A stretch of 18,608 bases of DNA from NCBI GenBank assembly GCA_045531435.1, contig JAZSDZ010000032.1, positions 1 through 18,608 on the forward strand, read 5' to 3'. Positions 12,369-18,608 of the stretch are shown here, piece after piece (within the stretch, counting starts at the first letter, position 1; each line of letters starts with the position of its first letter). The position numbers and the translations under genes were made by a program. A model generated the notes under the pieces. The model saw only the letters and a list, made by a program, of their open reading frames with translations, ran no database searches and was not told where the DNA came from. The DNA is from Fimenecus sp045531435 (lineage in GTDB: Bacteria; Bacillota; Clostridia; Oscillospirales; Acutalibacteraceae).

Positions 12369-14014
12369 AACTGAAGCACCTGCCTTTGTGTAATAGCCCA
12401 TGGAAAAATATCTCTTGCAATTTTATTTGCTGATGTGGTGTAAAAGTAATTGTGAGCAAAAAAATCATTTTTGTTTTCTTGTGAAACACACATACCGTCA
12501 AAAATCATTGCACATTCATCGCAATATTCAGCACAAAATTCTGTATCATGAGAAACCATAATAACCGTAATACCATTACTGCATAAACTATGAATCTTTT
12601 CTGCAAACTGTTTCTTGAATAAGTTATCCATACCTTTTGTAGGCTCATCAAGAAAGATTATCTGAGGTTCTTTAAGAAGAAGCATTGCAAGTGCAGACGT
12701 TTGCAATTCACCACCACTTACATCATAAGGATGTCTGTCAAGGAGATGTTGAATCTGAGTGAATCTTGAAACTTCATCAATTCTTTCTGTCATATCTGTT
12801 TTATTACAGCCTGAAAACTTCAAAACACATTCTAAATCTTCTCTTATGGTATTACCTGCAAACAGACTTTCACATTTTTGTGGTAAAACTGCAATCATAC
12901 CGTTATATATTTCCTGATTCCTGTATTTTTTTATATCTTTACCAAGCAATTTAATCTTTCCGGATTTACAATCAAGAAGACCTGACATAAGAGAAAGTGC
13001 AGTAGTTTTCCCTGCTCCGTTTGAACCCATAAGAGCAGTAAATGAACCACTTTTTATTTTAAGATTCATATTTTTAAGAACATATCCACTACTGTTGTAT
13101 GCATACCATACATTTTTCATTTCTACGGCAAATGATTCAGATAATATTCTTTCTTCTCTTTGTGGATTTGTATATTTCACTTTTCCATTTAAAAGTTTAT
13201 TAAGCTTTTTATGAGCTTGTGCAACATTAATTGGAAGTGATTCTTCTATATCAAGTTCTGCAAAAAGCCGCATTGGAACCGGCATTGAACATTTTACAAA
13301 TTCATTTTCATTTATAAGTTGTCTTGAAATACTTTGTGGCGAACAATCACTAATAATTTCACCATCATCCATAATAATTACTCTGTCTGCAAGTCCAACT
13401 ACATTTTCAAGACGATGTTCATTCATTATGATTGTTATCCCGTTTTCTCTGCAAAGCTTTTGTAGAATTTCAAGGAAAGAAACAGATGAAACAGGGTCAA
13501 GCTGTGATATTGGTTCATCAAGAATTACTACTTTCGGGTGCATTGCAACAATACTTGCAAGACAAACAATTTGCTTTTGACCACCTGAAAGTTCGCTGAT
13601 TCTTTTATCAATAATACTTTCAAGAGAAAAATACGCAGAAAGTTCAGCAATACGCAATCTTATAGTTTTACTGTCATAGCCTAAATTTTCAAGTCCGAAT
13701 GCAAGTTCAGAACGAACGGTATGGGTAACTGTTTGATATTCAGTATTTTGAAGCAAAAAACCAATGCATTCTGCAGATTCTCTTTGAGTAAAATCTTTTT
13801 TATCTTTATTAAATATTTTTATTTCTCCTGAAACTTTTCCGTTAGGTGTAAGTTCAGGCTTAAGCATACGAAGTAATGTTGATTTGCCACTGCCTGACTT
13901 ACCGCAAATTACTATAAATTCTCCCTGTTCAATTCGTAAATTAATTTTTTTAATGGCCTGTTCTTCTGTATTTGCATAGGAAAAACTCAGATTTTGAATT
14001 ATGAAATTTTCCAT
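12344..14014 (-). CDS. ECF transporter double ATPase (EcfA-EcfA' fusion), 556 aa
   Basis: Two complete ABC domains in one chain. Domain 1: Walker A GKSGSGKST (38-46), signature LSGGQ (142-146), Walker B VVILDEP (162-168), switch His200. Domain 2: Walker A GSNGAGKT (330-337), signature VSGGE (432-436), Walker B IIFLDEP (452-458), switch His489. Both sites look catalytically intact. The start is the ATG at 14014 with GGAGG 7 nt upstream; an ATG at 14029 has no spacing for a ribosome site. It overlaps the ecfT end by 16 nt and the S-component start by 25 nt, so the three are co-translated. It powers vitamin import with EcfT and the S component; being a dedicated set, it forms a group I type ECF system. 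Confidence 0.93.
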   Translation of the reverse strand: MENFIIQNLSFSYANTEEQAIKKINLRIEQGEFIVICGKSGSGKSTLLRMLKPELTPNGKVSGEIKIFNKDKKDFTQRESAECIGFLLQNTEYQTVTHTVRSELAFGLENLGYDSKTIRLRIAELSAYFSLESIIDKRISELSGGQKQIVCLASIVAMHPKVVILDEPISQLDPVSSVSFLEILQKLCRENGITIIMNEHRLENVVGLADRVIIMDDGEIISDCSPQSISRQLINENEFVKCSMPVPMRLFAELDIEESLPINVAQAHKKLNKLLNGKVKYTNPQREERILSESFAVEMKNVWYAYNSSGYVLKNMNLKIKSGSFTALMGSNGAGKTTALSLMSGLLDCKSGKIKLLGKDIKKYRNQEIYNGMIAVLPQKCESLFAGNTIREDLECVLKFSGCNKTDMTERIDEVSRFTQIQHLLDRHPYDVSGGELQTSALAMLLLKEPQIIFLDEPTKGMDNLFKKQFAEKIHSLCSNGITVIMVSHDTEFCAEYCDECAMIFDGMCVSQENKNDFFAHNYFYTTSANKIARDIFPWAITQRQVLQLCKKNLQN

Positions 14015-14868
14015 CTTTTTTCCTCCCATATATCAAGAAAAACAGGTGCTGACAGAACAAGTGTAAATATAAATAGTAAAACAAATAACATTAAATCAAA
14101 CTCAGGTATTATAATTACAGGATTATAAAAGGCTTCAAGTTTTTCAACAGAAATAATCAACAAAACAAATGAAAAAGTAAAAACTGAAGTAGATATTAAA
14201 TCTTTAACAGAAAAGATATAACTGTTATATGAAGTTCTGCCACGAAGTCCATATCCTCTTGCTCTCATTAAATCAGATGTATCAATACCTTTTTCCAGAG
14301 TCCAGGAAATGAGAATTGAAATTCGTCTTAAGGCTTTTTTTAATTTATCAAAGACGTTTGTATAATTACTGTTTCCAATTCCTTTTTCTGCTTTTATTAT
14401 TTCTTCTGATTGATTTCTGATTAATGGAATAAATCTTAAAACCATTGATAAAATCAAAGCAATTCTCGGTGATAATCTACCAAACAGATATATGATTTTT
14501 TCAGACGTAATAATTTCATTAAAGCATTCAAGCCATAAAAGCATATTTGCAATTTTAACAGCAGATACAAAACCATAAATTAAAGCTTCTAATGTGAAAT
14601 TGTTACCGTTTTTTAACACAAAGAGAATAGTAACACCGTAATGATTAACAAAGCCATTAAAAAATGTTATCAATATAACAAAAGGCAAAATAAACTTAAT
14701 TAAATAAGATATACATTTTTTTCCTTGGAGCTTAAAACAATATAAAGCACCTGTTATAAAACAAACAGCAATTAAATACGGATTAGAAGATATCAGACAA
14801 ACGGAGAATGAGAAAACAAAAAACACAAATGATGCAATCGGATGAAAACTTTTGAATCCAATATTCAT
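13999..14868 (-). CDS. ecfT: ECF transporter T component (EcfT/CbiQ family), 289 aa
   Basis: Five or six hydrophobic segments, with a long cytoplasmic coupling region (about 155-215) containing the conserved MRARGYGLRG motif (Ala-Arg-Gly) that contacts the ATPases. An earlier CbiQ-like stretch RFIPLIRNQSEEIIKAEKG precedes it. Length is typical. The ATG at 14868 has AGGAG 7 nt upstream; an ATG six bases earlier (14874) is too close to that site, although AAAGGA further up could serve it. It is the scaffold that joins the double ATPase to the S component. It follows the beta-propeller gene by 20 nt. Confidence 0.9.
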   Translation of the reverse strand: MNIGFKSFHPIASFVFFVFSFSVCLISSNPYLIAVCFITGALYCFKLQGKKCISYLIKFILPFVILITFFNGFVNHYGVTILFVLKNGNNFTLEALIYGFVSAVKIANMLLWLECFNEIITSEKIIYLFGRLSPRIALILSMVLRFIPLIRNQSEEIIKAEKGIGNSNYTNVFDKLKKALRRISILISWTLEKGIDTSDLMRARGYGLRGRTSYNSYIFSVKDLISTSVFTFSFVLLIISVEKLEAFYNPVIIIPEFDLMLFVLLFIFTLVLSAPVFLDIWEEKRWKIS

Positions 14869-14888
14869 TTTCATTCTCCTTTCCTTTA

Positions 14889-16217
14889 TTATCCAAATAG
14901 TTTTGCGAAGAAATTTTTAATTGCTAAAATTATTTTTTCAAAGAATGATAATTTCTTTTCTTCTTTATTTCCAACAGCAAAGATATTTCCTGAATCGTTC
15001 TTATAATAAATTGTTCCGTCTTCACTTGCAGAAATAGTGCTGATACAGTATTGTTTCATACTGTCATCAGGTGTAAAAATTTCTTTTTTTACAGCACTTG
15101 TCTGACCTGCAGAATCTTCAAACATAGTTATTCCACCGGGACTGTTATTGTAGGTTGAATAAATGTAAATCTTTCCGTTTGATGATTCATATCCCGTTGA
15201 AACAAGCATTGTAGCTTGTGGATAGCCTGACATTGAAGAAGAATAAATCTTATTCAGATTACTTGCATTCAGAACAATGAACTCTCCTGCAGTTCCTTTT
15301 TGACAACCTGCATAAAGTCTGCCATTATAAATAACAGGTGTTCCAGTAACAGAGCCGGAAGCTGTATATGTATTTTGAAGAGTCAATTTACCATTTGAAG
15401 AATTCATAGAGAATTTATATATGTATCCTGCTTTACTTGAAACATAATATGAATCAACAGAGGAAGCATAAGAAATTGATGAACGGATATCTCCTTTAAC
15501 TGTAATTGATGAAGCTTCAGTACCTGTATTTTTATTTAAAGATATTATTTTAGAATTGCTTGTAGTATCATCCTTTCCGTTATCTTTTCCGAAAACAACA
15601 TAATTACCTGATACTACACAACCTACCTAATAAAACCCTCCAAGTGTTTTATATGTCCATTTTGCATTTTTGGCTTCTGTTTCGTTTCTTGTATTTTCGT
15701 CTTTCACATTAAGGCAGACATAATTTGCGTAATCAGTTTCACCATTCCAAAAGCCTGTGAAAATATAACCATTATCATAAGTAATAGGACAAAGAGCCTG
15801 ACCACCTAATGAATCAGTATAAATCCATAAGGATTTCATTTTTTTATAATCAAAAGCCTGAATAATACCACCATCAAGCTGAACAAAAATCATACCGTCC
15901 GCATAAAGAGGACTTACAGTTGTATAAAGCGAACTACCACTCATCTGAACACTTGCAATTTCTTCTCCTGTCTCGGCATCAAGTTTATATAACTTTACAC
16001 CTGAAACCACAATCAATGTATTATCAACTACAATTGGCGGAGTTGGAGCACCTTTATAATTTGAACCGAATTTTTTACTGAATTTAAGAACTGCAGAATC
16101 CGTAACGGTTTTTGTATCAGTTATGTTGTTGCAAGACAAACTGACAGCATAAGAAATAATGCTGAATGAACTGATGAGTGTTAATAATACAAGTAAAATT
16201 GATAAAATTTTTCTCAT
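14889..16217 (-). pseudogene. Secreted PQQ-like beta-propeller protein split by in-frame TAG at codon 197
   Basis: One 442-position frame runs from the ATG at 16217 (AAGGAG upstream) to TAA at 14889, interrupted only by TAG at 15627-15629. The N-terminal part has a signal peptide (about 1-24) and PQQ-type beta-propeller blades (VVSGVKLYKLDAETGEEIAS; IQAFDYKKMKSLWIY; TYDNGYIFTGFWNG). After the TAG, blades continue (VGCVVSGNYVVFGKDNG...IISLNKNTG) to an amphipathic tail FFEKIILAIKNFFAKLFG. The context GGFY-stop-VGCVV suggests an original Trp (TGG to TAG); I recall GGFYWAG in such proteins. The absence of frameshifts or other stops says the mutation is recent or that readthrough occurs. Probable role: extracellular binding or scaffolding linked to B12 capture. 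Alternatively an unrelated surface protein that happens to share the operon. Confidence 0.85.
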
Positions 16218-16219
16218 GA

Positions 16220-16504
16220 TTATTCTCCTTGTTTTTTTACATTTTCTTTATTGCGTTTCTTTTCAAGATTTTTAAGTCCTTTTAATCTTTGAGATTTAGA
16301 TTTTCTCTTTTTAGATTGAACAGGTTTTTCCTTTGATTCTTTTAATCCCGCATATTCCAATGCTCGTGGCCAAGGTCCGAGATACGCTTTTATACGAGCA
16401 ATGGTAACATCATCAAAATCATCTTTTTTGGGAGTTCTGCCGATTTCTTCTGCTTTTTTCTGTAGTAACAGTGCAGCTTGTTTCTTTTTTTCTTCACTAA
16501 TCAT
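16220..16504 (-). CDS. Homing-endonuclease-associated-repeat protein, 94 aa
   Basis: The start is the ATG at 16504 with AAGGTG (16516-16511) upstream; an in-frame ATG at 16525 lies in the terminator. Residues about 20-52 (IGRTPKKDDFDD-VTIARIKAYLGPWPRALEYAGLK) match the homing-endonuclease-associated repeat (HNH_repeat) pattern, a small DNA-binding helical module, here without a nuclease domain. The C-terminus is extremely basic (KSKSQRLKGLKNLEKKRNKEN). First gene of the riboswitch-controlled operon, ending 2 nt before the beta-propeller gene. Nucleic-acid binding is likely; a link to B12 regulation or to element mobility is unproven. Confidence 0.75.
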   Translation of the reverse strand: MISEEKKKQAALLLQKKAEEIGRTPKKDDFDDVTIARIKAYLGPWPRALEYAGLKESKEKPVQSKKRKSKSQRLKGLKNLEKKRNKENVKKQGE

Positions 16505-16516
16505 AATAAACACCTT

Positions 16517-16557
16517 AAAAAACAAAAAACTCTTTCAACCATCAAGGCTAAAAGAGT
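16517..16557 (-). terminator. Second leader terminator, abutting the first gene's ribosome site
   Basis: On the minus strand ACTCTTT (16557-16551) pairs with AAAGAGT (16535-16529), with AGCC/GGTT pairing inside; TTTTTTGTTTTTT follows. It sits between the riboswitch and the AAGGTG ribosome site, so it can block the operon in cis. Confidence 0.7.
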
Positions 16558-16600
16558 ACAACTGAAATATCACAACACAAACAGGACTTCGCTTAATTGC

Positions 16601-16651
16601 AAAATAAAAAGTGCAACATCGAAGCCAATAATGGCGATAAATCGGTTGCAC
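16601..16651 (-). terminator. First leader terminator downstream of the riboswitch
   Basis: On the minus strand GTGCAAC (16651-16645) pairs with GTTGCAC (16617-16611), with CGA/TCG and GCCA/TGGC pairing inside; TTTTTATTTT follows. AACACAAC upstream and GTTGTG downstream could form a competing outer stem. Confidence 0.75.
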
Positions 16652-16681
16652 TCTTCTCACCCAAGTTGTGTTAAACCTAAA

Positions 16682-16866
16682 AAGATACGGCAGGTCTCCT
16701 GACTTATGATACAATGATAATAATCATTTTAAAGCACACCTTCTCAGAAAAAAATCCAATGGTATCTGTGCTTTTACCTGTCAAATACAGTAATGGCGGT
16801 TGTTCAGGATTCGAACCTGATTCCCTTTTACATCTACTAAGCTTACAACTGTTCAAACCGTATCTT
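16682..16866 (-). promoter_or_regulatory. Cobalamin riboswitch
   Basis: On the minus strand the P1 stem AAGATACGG (16866-16858) / CCGTATCTT (16690-16682) closes the element. Conserved parts in order: AAAAGGGAATCAGGTT and GAATCCTGA, CCGCCATTACTGTA, ACCATTGG, GAGAAGGTGTGC, and the B12 box AGTCAGGAGACCTGCC next to P1. All match the cobalamin riboswitch consensus as I know it. With two terminators downstream, it should shut off the B12 uptake operon when cobalamin is plentiful. Confidence 0.95.
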
Positions 16867-16890
16867 CTCATATCAATATTATTTTTATTC

Positions 16891-16919
16891 ATTTTATCAC
16901 TTTTCGTCGAATATTGCAA
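16891..16919 (-). promoter_or_regulatory. Promoter of the riboswitch-controlled B12 operon
   Basis: On the minus strand TTGCAA (16919-16914), a 17-bp spacer and extended -10 TGATAAAAT with core TAAAAT (16896-16891). The start point would fall near 16884, just upstream of riboswitch P1. Confidence 0.7.
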
Positions 16920-17070
16920 GTAATAAACAGATTTTTTAATAAGTTATATTTATGATTGTTTAGATTTAATTAAAATTTATTTTTAACAAATTCATTATAA
17001 GAACGACTTAACGATTATTCGTATTTTCTGTACAGTATAATTACTTCCTTTATTCTGCAAGAGTAATCTT

Positions 17071-17169
17071 TAAGCACAGATGATACTTAATCACCTGTGC
17101 TTATGTCATAAAAATAGAGTATATAATCACATAATTTCACATATAGAATTTTGAAATTGTGTGATTATA
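17071..17169. repeat. Two hairpins at the right end of element C
   Basis: The first: TAAGCACAG (17071-17079) / CTGTGCTTA (17095-17103), 9 bp. The second: an 18-bp stem 17122-17139 / 17152-17169 with one mismatch (TATAATCACATAATTTCA against its complement) and a 12-nt loop. They lie 44 bp left of the R3 core in a gene-free stretch (16920-17212). They could be relics of attachment-site arms, a terminator pair or a MITE; no coding sequence is visible here. Confidence 0.55.
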
Positions 17170-17212
17170 ATGTGTGATAGACTTTATAATTATTGAAATA
17201 TAGCCATTTACT

Positions 17213-17271
17213 GTGACGAGGCAAGACACGGTAAAGCATTTGAAGGACTTTTGAAGAGATATTTCAACTAA
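17213..17271 (+). repeat. att-like repeat R3: rubrerythrin 3'-end fragment
   Basis: It shares the invariant core at 17213-17234 with R1 and R2 and then encodes the same C-terminus (GKAFEGLLKRYFN-stop, TAA 17269-17271) with different synonymous codons (GGA CTT TTG). Unlike R1 and R2, similarity stops right at the core on the left side, which places the crossover within the core. Confidence 0.85.
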
Positions 17272-17313
17272 TCACCTTTTGTAAAACAAATATCATATTA
17301 AACAACGAAATTT

Positions 17314-17341
17314 AGAGTGGCTGTAAAGTCACTCTTTTTTT
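17314..17341 (+). terminator. Terminator after the R3 rubrerythrin tail
   Basis: AGAGTGGCT (17314-17322) pairs with AGTCACTCT (17327-17335) with one G-U pair and a GTAA loop, followed by TTTTTT. It is clearly related to the terminator after R2. Confidence 0.85.
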
Positions 17342-17354
17342 CAATAAAACAGCA

Positions 17355-17390
17355 AAAAATGCAGGTACATTAAATTGCACCTGCATTTTT
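17355..17390 (-). terminator. Terminator of the 67-aa secreted protein gene
   Basis: A 12-bp stem AAAAATGCAGGT (17355-17366) / ACCTGCATTTTT (17379-17390). The stem supplies its own U tract on either strand; it serves the minus-strand gene ending at 17399. Confidence 0.8.
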
Positions 17391-17398
17391 GCAACTAT

Positions 17399-17602
17399 TT
17401 AGTTTTCATAAATCTTTGTAGTACCGAAGAGAGAACGGAAGAATCCGCCGATTTTATCGAAGAAGCCTGCTTTTGACTTCATTTCGATTGTATCTGTTGC
17501 AAGAACTTCACCATCTGCACTGTAAAGTGTTGCTGTAAATGTAAGCATAACTGCTAAGATTACTGATAATGCTTTGATTATCATTTTCTTTGTACAAAAC
17601 AT
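17399..17602 (-). CDS. Small secreted protein with amphipathic C-terminal tail, 67 aa
   Basis: The start is the ATG at 17602 (MFCTKKMIIKALSV), with GGAG 9 nt upstream; the ATG at 17617 is too close to that site. Signal peptide about 1-27 (KALSVILAVMLTFTATLYSA), a short polar middle, then GFFDKIGGFFRSLFG near the C-terminus. That tail resembles the C-termini of the beta-propeller and DUF4430 proteins in element C. The mature part is only about 40 residues, so it may be a remnant of a longer secreted protein, a peptide, or a membrane-active tail. It lies just right of R3, convergent with the rubrerythrin fragment. Confidence 0.7.
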   Translation of the reverse strand: MFCTKKMIIKALSVILAVMLTFTATLYSADGEVLATDTIEMKSKAGFFDKIGGFFRSLFGTTKIYEN

Positions 17603-17833
17603 GATTCCATGCTCCAAATCAACATAAATATCATAAGATATAATTACTCACTTCATCTTTATCACATTAAACGTATAAATTCAATTAAAACACATTGTTA
17701 TGTTATACAAAAAATACCTTAGCAAATCGTACAAAATAACAAGTATTATGTAAAACTAATTTTTCTCTTTAGCGTTTAATATTATTAATTCTATAGTATG
17801 ATATTATTTATCTGCTTAATCTCTGTGAATCTT

Positions 17834-18403
17834 TCATTGAGTGCTTTGTTTGTATTTTGTAGGATTCAGCTTTTTATCAAACTGTCTGTGTGACTCAATA
17901 ATTAACAAATAAGTTAATGACACCATTTTGAATCCAATAGAAGAACTGAAGCCGACATTTGGGTCTGAACTGTAATATAACGGCAAATAACCTAAACCTA
18001 TTACAACTATATAGCAAATAAACTGAAACAGAATAATTCTTATCATTGCACCTTGGCCAACTGAAAATAATGAAATTATAATCCCGGCAATTGAAAACAC
18101 GATAATGCAAACAATTAAAATGAGTATGCAGAAGTATACCTTATCCGACAACCATACATCTAAGGTTACAGCACCAGTATCTGTCTTAGTTATAGAGTTA
18201 AGAATTGATTGGATAAGTGTAATGAATGAAACCACACCACTTTCCGTAGGAGCATCAACTGATTCAATTTTCACATAATCATACATCGGAAAGCATATCC
18301 ACACAATCGGTAGTAAAATAAGAATAAATCTTGTTATCTGCCATTTACCACCAAATGCTGAGGCTTTCATATTGTTAATCGTATTTTCCTTGCTCTTCTT
18401 CAT
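17834..18403 (-). CDS. Membrane protein of unknown function, 189 aa, four predicted TM segments
   Basis: Hydrophobic segments at about residues 25-42, 88-113, 118-140 and 155-170, with a basic N-terminus and a Lys-rich C-terminus, suggest both ends in the cytosol. A roughly 40-residue loop between segments 1 and 2 would face outward. I do not recognise the family. The start at 18403 has AAAGGAG 6-7 nt upstream. It follows the partial gene at 18419 by 15 nt. It uses TGA as stop. Confidence 0.7.
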   Translation of the reverse strand: MKKSKENTINNMKASAFGGKWQITRFILILLPIVWICFPMYDYVKIESVDAPTESGVVSFITLIQSILNSITKTDTGAVTLDVWLSDKVYFCILILIVCIIVFSIAGIIISLFSVGQGAMIRIILFQFICYIVVIGLGYLPLYYSSDPNVGFSSSIGFKMVSLTYLLIIESHRQFDKKLNPTKYKQSTQ

Positions 18404-18418
18404 AATGCTCTCCTTTCT

Positions 18419-18607
18419 CTATTTGCTTTTTTGTTCACGGATTTTTTCTGCAATTGAAATTGAAAGTGTTCTTATTCCGTGGCCTATTCCGATACCTACA
18501 ACTGTATTGAACATATATGCAAGTACATATACTACACAAATTTCATCAATTCCCATAAAATACTTAATTATAAACATAACGGAAAATAATAATGTAACAA
18601 TAACAAA
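18419..18607 (-). CDS. Membrane protein, C-terminal 62 residues (5' end outside window)
   Basis: The open frame enters from the right edge and ends at TAG (18421-18419). Visible: two hydrophobic stretches (VIVTLLFSVMFIIKYFMG and ICVVYVLAYMFNTVVGIGIG) and a basic tail ending REQKSK. The frame continues after the TAG through five sense codons into the ATG of the next gene, so readthrough would fuse the two, but the strong ribosome site between them favours an ordinary stop. Family unknown. Upstream partner in an operon with the 189-aa protein. Confidence 0.7.
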   Translation of the reverse strand, partial: FVIVTLLFSVMFIIKYFMGIDEICVVYVLAYMFNTVVGIGIGHGIRTLSISIAEKIREQKSK

Positions 18608-18608
18608 T

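Larger units (their letters stand above)
9907..17234. mobile_element. Element C, att-flanked vitamin B12 uptake island without integrase (CIME-like)
   Basis: Seen: the interval between repeats R2 and R3 (unit 7,306 bp) holds one minus-strand operon led by a cobalamin riboswitch and no recombinase ORF. The left border carries the rubrerythrin 3' end plus its terminator; the right border carries another copy. Known: cis-mobilisable elements (CIMEs) are att-flanked segments that lost their own recombination genes and can be mobilised by a related element using the same sites. Inferred: this is such a passenger. The alternative is a chromosomal segment trapped between two independent insertions, or an element whose integrase was deleted. 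Confidence 0.55.

Noticed and set aside
16803..16816. tRNA T-arm-like GGTTCGAATCC on the minus strand
   Set aside because: It is part of the cobalamin riboswitch core (GGGAATCAGG...AATCCTGA); no acceptor stem, D-arm or anticodon arm surrounds it.
16704..16923. Two overlapping open frames of about 70 codons on opposite strands
   Set aside because: Both fall on the cobalamin riboswitch, whose conserved RNA elements explain the sequence.

Overview
The window is AT-rich, low-GC Firmicutes DNA. Strong AGGAGG ribosome sites, ECF transporters, DUF4430 secreted proteins and Tn916-type integrases point to an anaerobic gut-type clostridium (Oscillospiraceae/Ruminococcus-like); this assignment is inference. 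Nearly all of it is accessory DNA stacked at one chromosomal target.

The organising feature is a direct repeat found three times (5031-5101, 9895-9965, 17213-17271). Each copy encodes the last codons of a rubrerythrin-family protein (ending ...DEARHGKAFEGLLKRYFN-stop) and shares an identical 22-bp core. Two tyrosine integrases lie just left of the first and second copies, facing away from them. I read this as a tandem array of elements inserted at the 3' end of a rubrerythrin gene whose 5' part lies left of the window.

Element A (1 to about 5064, left end outside) carries a three-gene operon (small mobile-element protein, DUF6809 protein, serine recombinase), a zinc-ribbon membrane protein divergent from a WYL-domain regulator, and integrase 1. 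Element B (about 5043-9928, repeat unit 4,864 bp) carries a serine resolvase with a three-subsite res-like site, a minus-strand operon (65-aa protein, small HTH protein, PH-SHOCT protein) whose promoter spacer is a TA repeat, a plus-strand operon of three small ORFs each interrupted by one in-frame TAG, and integrase 2. Element C (about 9907-17234, repeat unit 7,306 bp) has no visible integrase. It carries one minus-strand vitamin B12 uptake operon: cobalamin riboswitch, homing-endonuclease-repeat protein, secreted PQQ-like beta-propeller protein (broken by TAG), EcfT, a double EcfA ATPase, a CbrT-like S component, a DUF4430 lipoprotein and a secreted DUF4430 protein. It looks like a cis-mobilisable element bounded by att sites that co-resident integrases could recognise.

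Right of the third repeat are a 67-aa secreted protein and a two-gene membrane-protein operon running off the end; this may be the original flank or a further element.

The points most worth following are the tandem rubrerythrin-targeted array with a B12 uptake cassette as passenger, the three adjacent TAG-interrupted genes in element B, the res-like site whose geometry matches gamma-delta res, and the TA tract inside a promoter.
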